A stretch of 64,000 bases of DNA, taken from Vitellaria paradoxa (Eukaryota > Streptophyta > Magnoliopsida > Ericales > Sapotaceae). Within the stretch, counting starts at the first letter, position 1. Every line of letters starts with the position of its first letter. Below are positions 11,001 through 21,661 of the stretch, one piece after another. A model generated the notes under the pieces. That model saw only the letters and a program-made list of their open reading frames with translations. It did not search any database and was not told where the DNA came from. The translations under genes and the position numbers were made by a program. The stretch covers positions 30,181,246-30,245,245 of the forward strand of contig CM034238.1 in NCBI GenBank assembly GCA_019916065.1, given 5' to 3'.

Positions 11001-12803
11001 GGTTAAACTGGGTATGTTTTGAATGATAAGGTAAAATTATTAGTTATTGGATTTTGCTCGATGAGATGAATTGTTGCATGGTGGATGGAAGATAACATGG
11101 AAGTTTAGTTGTGAAGTAGAGAATAATAGAGAAAGCTGGAAATGGGATATCTTGTTGAATAATTGAAAGTATGAAGAAGGTTTAAAGGACTCATTTGTAC
11201 TAAACTCATCATATTGGTTAGACTTTGAGGCAATTAATTTGGGTACATAGTAGAGGTGGAATAAACGTTCTGTTGGGATTGACTCAAGTACGATAATACT
11301 GGGAATTTCCCTTGAGTATCAGTAGAATTAAGAACTTTATCCTAGACTTACATCTATGAAGAAGATTGTGGCAAATGTGAGGGAAATTAGATCTGAGAAT
11401 AGAGAGGGGTTTTGGTTGAATTAAACTTGAGAGCTTAACATATGATGTCTTATGAATGGTGACTCTATATGGTATGTCTGAATGCAGTTAAGAGAATTAT
11501 TGAGGTTTCAAAGGAATGATTTAAGGGTTTAGCACTATTAATAGAAGATGAGTTGAAAAGAAAGTTCCAGGACAACATTTTATGAGCTTCTGCCACAGAT
11601 TGATTAATACCTTGGTACATTTTTTTTTATGGAGATAATGAGGTGGGGTGTTTAGATTTCTATTTAGAGAAATTGTAAAATGTAAATGTTCTTCAGTTAT
11701 TGATGTGTTGCCCATTCGTTGAAGTCTTGAGTGTTGGATGAGTATCTATTGAAGTTGAAACAAAGTTGATATGATACGTAAACATATGTATTTGTGAATG
11801 AACTGTCGGGAATGGCATTAAACAGTGAGTTAAGGAGTTTCTGTACTGGATTGCCTATGATTTAAGTTGAATTGCCTATAGTAATGATGTAATATATGGT
11901 CAATTAAAATGTTGACTTGCCAATTGGTTCATAAGATGTATGTATCTATGTGGGAGTATTGAGCTAAGGGAAGGTAACGGCTTTGGATAGACGTAATTAA
12001 TTGAACTTAGTATGATGAGGTTAGAAATTTGAAAAAGGGTTCCAGAATGGAATAACCAGCCTACTTAGTTTTATTTGATGGTTTCCCTGCTCATGATTGG
12101 TTATGTTGTGGATTTTAGATTTATTCAAAGAGAAGTAGTTCCATTGGATTAAAAGTTTGGTGGACCAACAGAGTAGTGTGAGTCTATAAAGTAAGGGAGA
12201 ACTGGAAATGGAAAATAATACTTGGAATGATAAGATGTTTGAATAGAGAAGAAGGATTACGAAGAAGTTGATTACAAAGGAGATGTTTATGGCAATTTTC
12301 AAGGTTAACTTCAACCCCAAGTTCAGTATAGTCATGATGTGACCTATTTGGTTTGTGATATAGTTTGATTGGACGGACCCCAATTTCGGTTACAAAGGGA
12401 TTAAGTGCTATGGTCGTATGTTTCAATGTTGGACCCATGGGGAGAAACTTCGAAGAAAGGTAATCGGATAGAGTATTATGGGAAACCATATAGTAAGGAA
12501 TGAGGGATAAGAATTTGAAAATTTGATTGCTATTACTTGAGGAGCCAATGGAATAATTCTGAGTTTAAAGATGCACAGTGAAGGTATAGCTATTAGTGTT
12601 TTTGAATTGCTATGATTAATTTGTAAGGTGATTTGAATATTGATTAATGAATGGAATATCAAGTTTCATATGTGCAAGAAGTTTCAGGATGATAAGGAGC
12701 TTGCTTAGAGGTGTCAGTTAAGACATAGAGGAAACATCTATAAGTGGTTACTCAGTAAATTGTATATGACCGTGGTATGAAATTTCGAGGACGAAATTTT
12801 TTT
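8030..12803 (+). pseudogene. Internal region of D: decayed, apparently permuted pol remnants
   Basis: No ORF of useful length runs on the plus strand. Weak translated likeness, read by eye and supported by alignment to the same order in B, suggests these blocks: LDVILGDEW (about 8737-8765, protease/pre-RT-like), an RT-thumb-like part (about 9100-9240), an RNase H part (about 9395-9530, ending FALKSC) and an integrase zinc-finger-like part (about 10810-10880). An RT-palm-like part (FQRNDLR ... FYELL) then lies at 11500-11600. Each is crossed by stops and frameshifts. RT palm after integrase is not the normal order. The start near 8030-8700 and the end 11700-12800 hold nothing I can name. Confidence 0.5.
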
Positions 12804-12817
12804 AAAGGGGGGGAGAA
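12804..12817 (+). other. Polypurine tract of D
   Basis: AAAGGGGGGGAGAA lies directly before the 3' LTR start TGTAATACCCC. Similar tracts precede the 3' LTRs of B and C and, inverted, that of A. Confidence 0.9.
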
Positions 12818-15588
12818 TGTAATACCCCGAATTTTCATGTTAATATAATTTGATGGTTTTAACATGTTTTGGGCATGTTAGTATGTTAATTAAGTGAGTT
12901 TAGTCATTAAAGATGACTTGGGGGTGTGAATTTTGGAAGAATTGGGCAAAATAGCTCAAAAGTCAACATTTTGACTCGGGGGCATGCAGAGGGGCGCCCA
13001 AGGTAGAGGAGGGGTGCCCATGGGTCTAGGATGGGCGCCCATGGTCCATGAGGGGCACCCCACTTGTACAAACAATCAGCAGAAGGGTGTTCTCTGGTTG
13101 GAAGGCCGAGACTTAACCCTATTGACACCTATGACAAGCTAGGGGTGAGGGGAAGCCTAAGGATTACTATTTGGGGATTAAAATATTGTTATATATATAT
13201 ATTAGATTAATTTGATGCAAGAGAGAGAGAGAGAAGTGGATTGAAAGAGAGAGGGTTCGGTTGAGAGCAAGAGAAGAGCAAAGGAGAAGAAAAAGACCAC
13301 CGGTTGGGTTTTCAAAGGTAGGTCTTCCAAACCTTCATGGAATTCAAATTCCTTTTACAAGATTGAAATTAGGACCTTAAGAAACCTTTCTATGTTATTC
13401 ATTTTTAGTTTTGATCAAGGAGGGAGAAGATTGGAGCCATCAAAGTTTGAGGGTTTGGAAGCTCAAGACACCTTCATTTTGATCTATCTTTTTACCACTC
13501 AATGTAGGGATTTCTAGTCTCATTTTGGCATATATGAGATGTATTTGATCTGGTAAACAATTCTATGAAATTTATTTAAGATTTGGGAACCTTGGAAGTG
13601 GAGTTTGTGTGGATGAATGGTTGTGTGTATATATATGTATAGGTTGGAGCAAGATTTTTGTATTGAAGAAATGAATGGATTAAAATTTGTTTTGATGGAC
13701 TTTTTGGAGTCTTCTAGGTCTTAGACAACCCAAGAAAATAAGGTATTAGGTTAGATATTGGATTGGGTAAAGTTTGGAACCTAAAAACATGGCTTAAAGC
13801 TTGAACCGGAGCAAAGTGACCTTCTAGGCAACAGAGGGGCGCCCATAGGTTTTGGTGGGGTGCCCATGGCCCTTGAGGGGCGCCCATGCTCTTATGTGGG
13901 GCGCCCATGACCACTCAGGGGCGCCCATGAACTCTCAGGGGCGCCCATGAACTTTTGGAGGGGCACCCACAGAGACCAGAACACCTTTCCTGATTTTTCT
14001 TAACTTGACTTCCTACCTTAGGATTATGAAGGGGTTAGGAATATGTTTGTATGTGAGACTTTTATTTGATTAATTGTATGGATTTTAAAATGGAAATGAG
14101 CTCTTAAAAGTGATTAAGGGTTGATTATCTTAAACCTATGGGATTAAGCTTGTAAAGGGGGAATACTTGCTACCATGAATGAAATGAATTGGAAGCCTAC
14201 TTTGAGATAAGAGTCCTAATCAAATAGAATTGTGAATATGTCTTAATGTAAACTAAATGTTAAAGTGTATGAACTTGTGATTGCTTTAATGAATTGTGAT
14301 TTGGCAAAAGGGTACTCATGTTCATAACAATGAAAGATGTTAAATGTTTAATGATGCTTAATAAATGCTGTTATGTAATGAATCCTAGAATGAACTAGAA
14401 TGTTGATTTGTGTTGTGGAAAGTATATGATATTGAATGTGGACTTGTGAATGATGAAATGTGATATGATGAATGATGGTTTGTGTGACGGGGGCCATGGT
14501 GGGGTGTGATTAACAGGAAGGGTTTGAATTACCCTCGGGTTGAGAGTCTCGGAACCTGCGCAGGGTTTGGTGTCAATGCCAGTGGGTTAGTAGCCCACAA
14601 CATTGTGAGTGTATGGGTTACCCATGACCTTGGATTTTGATCCTAAACGATGGTATTTGGTTTGCCGTTTCCGTTGGGTTTGGACCCATAAAAGACGGTG
14701 TTGTGTATACACCCAACCCCCGATGATTTGTGTGGCTATGATTGTGTGATGGATTGATGGAAAGTGATGATGTGGATGTGAATACATGATTAAATGTTGA
14801 ATTTCTAACATTGTGGTAGGGAATGTGATTAGAAGTAATGTTGAGAAATTTAATAATGAAGATTATTAGGAATTGAATGTTACATTGTGATGTTGTTGAA
14901 TGTCAATAGATCTTATAAATATGGTTATGTGATCAATTTTGATTAAACATTAAAAAGTGAATCGAAATGTGATTTGAGACTTAAGAATGAGAATTCAAGG
15001 ATTAAGTATTGGTTGGAATTGAATTTCTTTTTACAATATTTTTGTGTATAAAGGTACATAGTCTAAATTGGTGATGTCAATGAATGATTTTGATTTTAGA
15101 GTATAGGTGGTAACTAGATATATCATAAAATGCTTGCATGTGTGGAATACATATCATATATGTTTATTTGAGACTTGTGGGCACAAGTGGACCCGTGCTC
15201 ACATCCCTACAGACTTTGATGTAGGTACAAGCAATAACAATCAAGTGGGTTGATGTGTTGGGACTAGGAGGTTATGCATGAGCCCTACCAAGCTTATCAA
15301 AGCTCTTGGTCATCTAGTTTAAATTTCTTTTGGGAATTGTAACGTTGTACATTTTTTAGCTGTTTCAATTTGATTGTAATGGACATAAGGCCTAAGTTAT
15401 GTAATTTGGGAATGGTGTATTGTGGTTGGTGACATGGCAATAGTCAAGGTTAAACTTATGTTATTTTATCTTATGTCTTGGGCTCACTAGCTTATGTTGC
15501 ATTGCTCTGATTATGGGATTCATTATATTAGTGCATGTTATGTGTGTTTATCACTCACCCCTCGGGTCACGAGATCTGGGGCGTAAGA
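12818..15588 (+). repeat. 3' LTR of element D
   Basis: It is 2771 bp, nearly identical to the 5' copy apart from the GC arrays (12979-13060 and 13834-13971), where it has extra units and more intact CG centres. The 3' end reads GGGGCGTAAGA instead of GGGGCGTGACA, and the exact TSD AATAG follows at 15589. Confidence 0.93.
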
Positions 15589-15593
15589 AATAG

Positions 15594-17037
15594 CATTTGA
15601 TGAATAGACACGAAAAATACCTCTTGTCACCATAGGCTCAGCTGGCGCCTCCTGCTGTGCCACCGTAAACACCCTGTCTTGTGGCTGAACATTCTGTGGC
15701 CGACCAAATCTCTGTCCCTGTGGGTTCACCCTCGACTACTGTGATGTCCCAATTTGTATCGTTCTTTGTGGAACACTTCTCTGTTGATACTACTGTTGTA
15801 ATGACTGGGTGGTTGATGGGCGGGGTCCTTGCAATAACTGTCCAGATTGTACTACCCTTCCCCTTGCATCTTGCTGAGTCTGAGGACAAACCTTTGGATA
15901 TGCCCCATTTGTCCACATCCATAGCACGCCCTGTTCACTCCAACCTGATCATTTCTCATTGGTCTGTTGATTCAACCTATTTATTACTCCTGGGACACTA
16001 TACTTTTGTGGCTTTCATGTCTGTAATTAAAGCATACAATTTGCCTTCGAGAAGCCCCCTAACCTCTCCATTGGTGCGGCTGCCGTACTTCCCTGGTATG
16101 ATGATTAGATCTGTGGAACTGGCGAACTACCCCTGATCCTTTTTCTGCTAACTCCTTCTTGTTGAGTTCCCATGGCCTTGCCTCGCTGACTTTTATAAAT
16201 GACTTTGGTTTCATTCAAATCTCTTTCCACTGTCATAGCTCGATTTATCAAGGTTTCATAATCCTCCAATCCCAACAACACCATTTTGTTTCTCAGAGTC
16301 GGTCTCAATCCCCTTTCAAATCTCCTGCACTTCAAATGAGTAGTAGAGACCAACTCAAGCACATAATTTGATAAGTCTGAGAATTTCCTTTCATACTCCA
16401 ATACCATCATCATCCCCTGTATCAGTCTAGCAAATTCCTCCCTCTTAGCATCTCTTAAAGACTAAGGGAAGAAATAATCCTCGAACTTCTCCTTGAACCT
16501 TTCCCAAGTGAGACCCACTAATCCTCCTGTGTCCTTTAAACTAGACCACCAAGCTGACGCCCTTCCCACTAGTTGAAATACAGTTAACATCATATGAGTA
16601 TAAGGATCAGTAATCTCCATTGCAACTAGTATCTTCTCACATTCCTCCAAGAATTGCTCCGCCACATCAGTGTCAGCCACACCATCATGTGTTGGAGGTT
16701 TCATCCTCCTAAATTTCTACAGGGCAGTTGGACCAGCTTGCATTTGTGTCTGGGGTCCAACTCGAGCCCCTCTTGCTATTGTGGCCATAGCTACCGCCAA
16801 TTACTGTAATAACGTCCCAGCATCCATAGCTGCTGGCTTTGGAACCCTTAGTGCCCCCATCTGCACCTTCTCCCCTCCTGAAGCATTCTGTTGTACAATA
16901 GGCGGTGCCTCTGCCACTGCACTATGATGTGTTTCCTATTCTTGTTGAATAGGCGCATTCTCCCTTCCTCTACCCCTACCTCAACCTCGACCATTGCCTT
17001 GGCCTCGGCCTCTAACTCCCATTTCACATGGTGGCAT
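15594..17037 (-). pseudogene. gag: Element A gag and start of protease
   Basis: The start codon is at 17035-17037, in the same context as in C (ATGCC-CC...GGGAGTTAGAGG), with a Gly/Arg-rich beginning. The capsid-type core at 16462-16704 contains FRRMKPPTHDGVADTDV in part of its frame, then ASAWWSSLKDTGG and TWERFKEKFEDYF. The core continues at 16105-16413 with the block RRFERGLRPTLRNKMVLLG. Zinc knuckle remnants lie around 15880-16000, with most Cys/His codons changed. The linker GQRFGRPQNVQPQ (about 15680-15720) and the protease lead-in EPMVTRGIFRVYSS run up to the insertion point of D. Stops and frameshifts separate these pieces. Confidence 0.88.
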
Positions 17038-17344
17038 TTTATTTAAAGTATATCAAAGTATAAAATAACAATATTAAATCAACATCTAAGATTATGGTAG
17101 AGCATAACTTCATTTCATAATAATGATACAACAATTCAATACATTCATAAAGGTTCAACATAACAACACCATCTTACTTCCATTAGTACTACCACAAAAG
17201 TTCCAACATTATAAGATCTCAAGTTACTCTACTGACTGAAGTTAAAAGAGTACATAACATAACATAAGTCCGTAGACTATCAACCATTTCGATCACCACT
17301 AAGGGAATTAGCTTTCCAAAATTTTCCCTTTACATCCTTACATC

Positions 17345-17941
17345 TCAAACTCTACGATACGAGTAAGAGCTACGAGTGTGCCTCCTCCTGCCACAATAAG
17401 TAAAACATTTGATACATTGCCTGGGGTACCAGTAACGTATACGTCCCCACCTACGATAGCCCCCATAGAATCCTCGTAGATGATCTTTCTCACTACTAGA
17501 GCTTCCATCTATTCCCCTAACATTAGTGCTAGCTTCCCGTGAATTTACACTCTGACTGCTTAGGTTGGGCTCTATCATTACATCTGGTGTCATGGTTGGA
17601 TTTGTTGAAAGGGTAGGTACAATCACAGTCACTTTCTATACTACTATCACTGGGTAGGCAGACTGGAACTAAACAGGCATCTGATATGGCATCACACTCT
17701 GATATGGATAAGGTGTTGGATATGGAGTTGGATATGGCATCCCATAGTAAGATACCATTTGATGACCTATAGTTGCTGACACCCTACTTACCTCTTCTAC
17801 ATCCCATGTCACATTCTGGGGTTGAGCCTCAGTTAAACCCTCGGTTGCCACTTGGGTAAAGGTATCGTCATCAGACCATGTAATCTCTTCCTCAATTGAT
17901 TAGGCTTTGGTACCACTACTCTCTCCTTTTTCTATCCCCAT
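17345..17941 (-). pseudogene. Element A pre-gag ORF with Pro/Tyr-rich segment and two degraded zinc knuckles
   Basis: A frame of about 198 codons lies between the primer site and gag, starting MGIEKGESSGTKA at 17941 and ending YRRV at 17345. It has a Pro/Tyr-rich stretch (MPYPTPYPTPYPYQ, about 17690-17760), an IVPTL stretch, a Ser/Glu-rich segment, and a basic C-terminus with CIKCFTYCGRRRHTRSS (about 17360-17415). Three in-frame nonsense codons are seen: TAA after KA, TAG after MPV and TAG before KVTVIV. Element C has a homologue at the same place with stops at different positions, so both descend from an intact protein of roughly 195 aa. I do not recognise the family. The knuckles suggest nucleic-acid binding. 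The 307 bp between it and gag (17038-17344) show no gene. Confidence 0.7.
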
Positions 17942-18054
17942 CTAGAATTTTAATCAAAACAAATTAGATTCTAAGATCAAATTCAATTGTGTTTCATTTA
18001 AGCATACAATATGAGATGCAAGACTTCCCATGTCCCTAGGTGTTCTGACCTAGT

Positions 18055-18067
18055 GCTTTGATACCAA
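18055..18067 (-). other. Primer binding site of A
   Basis: On the minus strand this reads TTGGTATCAAAGC, two bases from the 5' LTR edge. It differs from the D and B site by A for G in the third base from the end and matches the site in C, so A and C share a sub-lineage. Confidence 0.85.
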
Positions 18068-18069
18068 CT

Positions 18070-20667
18070 TGTCACGCCCCAGATCTCGTGACCCGAGGGG
18101 TGAGTGATAAACACACATAACATGCACTAACATAACCAACCTATAATCAGAGCAACGCAACGTAACTAGTGAGCCCGAGACATAAGATAGAATAACATAA
18201 GTTTGACCTTCACTATTACCAGGTCCCATACTCCATACACCATATCCATTAACACATAACTTAGGCCGTAAGGCCATTACAACCAAATTGAATAAGTCTA
18301 GTAGTGTACAATATTACAATTCCAAAAGAAATTTAACTAAATGCCCAAGAGCTTTGCTAAGTTTGGTAGGGCTCATGCACACCCTTCTAGTCCAACCCCA
18401 TTAGCCCGCCTGATTGTTATGGCCTGTACCTGCATCAAATTCTGTAGGGACGTGAGCATGAGTCCATTTGTGCCCACGATGTCTCAAACAAACATATATG
18501 ATATGTATTCCAAACATGCATGCTATTCATGGTGTATCTAGTTATCTCAATATGTTCTAGAGCCAAAACAGTTTATCAACATAACTACGTAACCAATTTA
18601 GAATATATACATTTTCACACAACAATATCATAAGAATGATTCAATTCCAATTAATACTTAATCTTTGAAATTTCATTTATTGGTTCAAATCACATTTCAT
18701 CATCACTTTATCATCTAACCATCATTTCAAACAATTAACCATATTCGCATTATCATCCATTCACCATTTCATTACATAATCATAGCCACACAAGTCATTG
18801 AGGGTTGGGTGCATACACATTATCATCTTTTATAGGCCAATACCCAACAGAAATGATAAACTGACGTCGTCGTTTAGGATCACTGTCCAGGGCCACGAGG
18901 AGCCAAACACAATGTTGTGGGCTACTAACCCACTGGCATTGACACCAAACACTGTGCAAGTTCTGGGTCTCTCAACTCGAGGGTACTCTCTTAATCCTTC
19001 CTATTTCTACACCCCACCACGGCCCTCGGCACACAAATAATCATTCATCATGTACTATCCATCTTTCATAGGTTCGCATTCATCATTAAATACTATCCAA
19101 CAACACATGTCAACATTTCGGTTCATCCTAAGGCTCGTAACATATCAACATTAATCAAACCTTATTAAACATTCAACATTTGTCAACATTATGAACATGA
19201 ATCCCTAAATCAAGTCACATTTTACTTAATCAATCACAAATTCATATACCTCAACATTTAGTTTACATCAAGACATATTCACAATTTTATTCAATTAAGA
19301 CTCTTATCTCAAAGAAAATCTCCCAATTGATTTTATTCAAGGTAACATCCATTCACCCTTACAGGTTAAATCCCATTAGCCTAAGATATTCAATCCTTAA
19401 TCACTTTTTAAAGCACATTTCCCTTTTTAAATCAATACAATTAATCAAGTAAAAGTTTCATGTAAAAACATGTTATCAACACTTTCATAAGCCCAAGGTA
19501 GAAGGTTAAAGTAAGCAAAGTCAAGAAAATGACCTAGGCTCGGTGGGTGCCCAAGCTGACACTCAGCTGTGAACCTAAGCGGCTTGGGCGCCCACACCTT
19601 GTGCACCCAAGGGGCTTGGGCGCCCGACTGTGCGCCCGACTGTGTCTCCGCCGTGCACCCACAGCTTGGTCCAGGTTACGGGTTTCATGCTCTGTTTTCT
19701 AGTTTCATGGTTTTTCACCCTTTGGACCTCAAATTGACCAAGTTAAAGTAAAAATACCTAAAGTTTCATATTTTTAACATCAACACAAGGTTCTTAGGCA
19801 CCAAACAAAATTATTAATTTGAATTTTCATCAACCATAAGTCAAGTTATGGATCAAAACACCATTTTCACTCTCTCAACCTATACATACATATATATGTG
19901 TATATAACTACCAATATCTTCCATACATGTAACCAACACTTGAAGAGGGTTTTCTAATGGTAATCTACTCCTTGTTACACATCACATATGTAAGAATGAG
20001 ACATTAAATCCCTACTTCAAGATGTAAGAAGATGGATCAACAAGAAGGTGTTTTGTGCTTCAAAGCTTTCAAGCTTTGATGGACTCAATCTCCTCTCTCT
20101 TTCATCCAAACTACAAATAAGTCACATAGAAAGGTTCCTTGAGGTTTCAATTTCACTTTTGCAAGAGGAATTTAATTTTCATGAAGGCTAGATGAACTTA
20201 CTCTCAAGGATTCCACCTGGTTCTTTTCTTCTCCTTCTTTATTCTTCCTTTGCTTCTTTACCTGGTTTCTTCTTCCCTAAACAATATCTCTGTCTCTCTC
20301 TTGCATCATGTATATAAATATAAATATATAATCAATATTTTAATCCCCCAAACAGTAATTTTTAGGCCCCTTCCTCACCCTTAGCTAGATATAGGTTCGT
20401 AGGGGAGAGAGGTCAGCTGAAAAATGTAGAGTAACCCATGCCTGTCAAGTCTACTGTACCTCAGGCGCCCATGCCTTGTGTGCCCAAGGTGCCCCTTTTT
20501 TCCTACACTTGGCTAAAATGCCAACTTTTGATCGCCTAACCCATCCCTTTCAAAGTTCTCAACTCTAAAACATGATTAATGATCCATTCCACTAAATTAA
20601 CATACATAACTTCCAAAATAAATAAAAAACCTTATACTTATGTTAATACAAAGTCTGAGGTATTACA
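18070..20667 (-). repeat. 5' LTR of element A
   Basis: It is 2598 bp, bounded by TGTCACGCCCC and GTATTACA on the plus strand. Reading on the minus strand: GC array 1 (about 20461-20500), TATA-like AT repeat (20308-20335), CT/GA tract (20285-20305), GC array 2 (19549-19664, units GGGCGCCCGACTGTG), conserved GC block (18800-19040), then the AT-rich end. It diverges clearly from the D and C LTRs, more than the D copies do from each other. Confidence 0.92.
19549..19664 (-). repeat. GC array 2 in the 5' LTR of A
   Basis: A cluster of GGGCGCCC-type cores with flanks unlike those of D (CTTGG- before and ACTGTG or ACACC after). The array position is kept but the unit sequence has turned over. Confidence 0.75.
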
Positions 20668-21646
20668 GATTATGATGATATGTTGTGGACATATTGTAGA
20701 TGATGTCAATGGAAATGAGATAATTAGAAATGTGATTGCTATTGAGACACGGGGATAGTGGAATTACAAAATAGGAAAGGTATAGAGATTACCCTAAGAT
20801 TAAAAGACCCAAAACCTACGCAGAGATTAGTGTCCATACTAGTAGATTAGTAGCCTACAACATGACATGTGATAAGGCTAATCATGGTCTCTAATGACGA
20901 CATAAACTAAGGCTAATCGTGGCCTCTAATGATGACAATAATTGTGCCCACCCCCGTAAATAGAATAAGAATGGAACATAAATAAGGACGATTATGAAAA
21001 GAATGATTACATAAATGATAGTTGAATTAACAAATAAAATTAATGGTAGTGATCATGACATGTAATTATATAAGGTTTATTTTGATAATAAAAGTATGAT
21101 GCTTACATGGATGAGGACTTGGATTGTATTATATGGTGCTGCATGATTCTGTTGAGTTATGTTAAATTATAAATGTTAGCATTATTTTACATTATTGCTT
21201 TATATATTAGATATACTGTTATGATGCTTCGTAAGCACAAGTAGACTAATGCTCACGTCCCTACAGATTCTATTACAGGAGTGGATCCTAAGAACTAGGT
21301 TGGCATTGGTGAGATTAAAAGTACATAAGCTAATGCAGACATTGCATTTTTCATTTATCTAAGTTAAAATATTCATTTGAGACTGTAATATTTTTTTAAT
21401 TTAGAGATTTATTCGATTGGATTGTAAAGGTCATAAGGCCTATTTTGTGTATTATTATTATTATGAGATATGTTGGAGCATGATGGCCTAGCAATAGCCA
21501 AGGCTTAGTGTATATTATGTTATGCATTTATCTTATAAGGATGTCGCTCCAGGGTTGTCTTATCTCTCCGATCAGGGGTTGGTTACTTAGGGCATGATAT
21601 GAACGTTATTCACTCACCTCTCAAGTCACGAGATCAGGGCGTGACA
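20668..21646 (+). repeat. 5' LTR of B (3' portion)
   Basis: This matches 54305-55285 of the B 3' LTR along its length, from GATTAT-ATGATATAC to GGGCGTGACA. The upstream part was separated by insertion of A. Confidence 0.88.
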
Positions 21647-21648
21647 AT

Positions 21649-21661
21649 TTGGTATCAGAGC
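21649..21661 (+). other. Primer binding site of B
   Basis: TTGGTATCAGAGC begins three bases after the LTR end, the same initiator-tRNA type as in D. Confidence 0.88.

Larger units (their letters stand above)
5300..15588 (+). mobile_element. Element D: non-autonomous LTR retrotransposon with decayed internal region
   Basis: It has two long LTRs (5300-8014 and 12818-15588) around a 4.8-kb internal region without a usable ORF. The TSD AATAG is exact at 5295-5299 and 15589-15593. Removing the element rejoins the protease of A between its SSNAI and LLDMG segments, which proves the insertion. It has a good primer site and polypurine tract. The LTRs are alike over almost their whole length (high 90s percent by eye), with differences concentrated in the GC-rich arrays. 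Internal pol is barely recognisable. So it probably moved using proteins made by another element. Confidence 0.93.
1..20667 (-). mobile_element. Element A: chromodomain Ty3/gypsy (Tekay-like) retrotransposon, minus strand, cut by the window edge
   Basis: Read on the minus strand the order is 5' LTR (18070-20667), primer site, pre-gag ORF, gag, protease, RT, RNase H, integrase, chromodomain, polypurine tract and the last 61 bp of the 3' LTR. Most of the 3' LTR lies left of the window. D interrupts it in the protease and G in the integrase. It sits in the 5' LTR of element B: the sequence right of 20667 continues the B LTR, and GATTA at 20668-20672 is the likely TSD, although its partner is outside the window. 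gag and pol contain many nonsense codons and frameshifts, so A cannot move by itself. The Tekay-like assignment rests on the pol sequence and C-terminal chromodomain, read by eye. Confidence 0.9.

Noticed and set aside
11521..12662. Several minus-strand ORFs of 64-120 codons in D
   Set aside because: They overlap each other in different frames, show no recognised domain, and lie in decayed plus-strand sequence.
13834..13971. Regularly spaced GC-rich repeats resembling a CRISPR array
   Set aside because: Units are about 20 bp with near-identical spacers, in a plant LTR. It is a minisatellite-like array.
15681..16136. 151-codon plus-strand ORF
   Set aside because: It is the antisense of the broken gag of A and has no composition or motif of its own.
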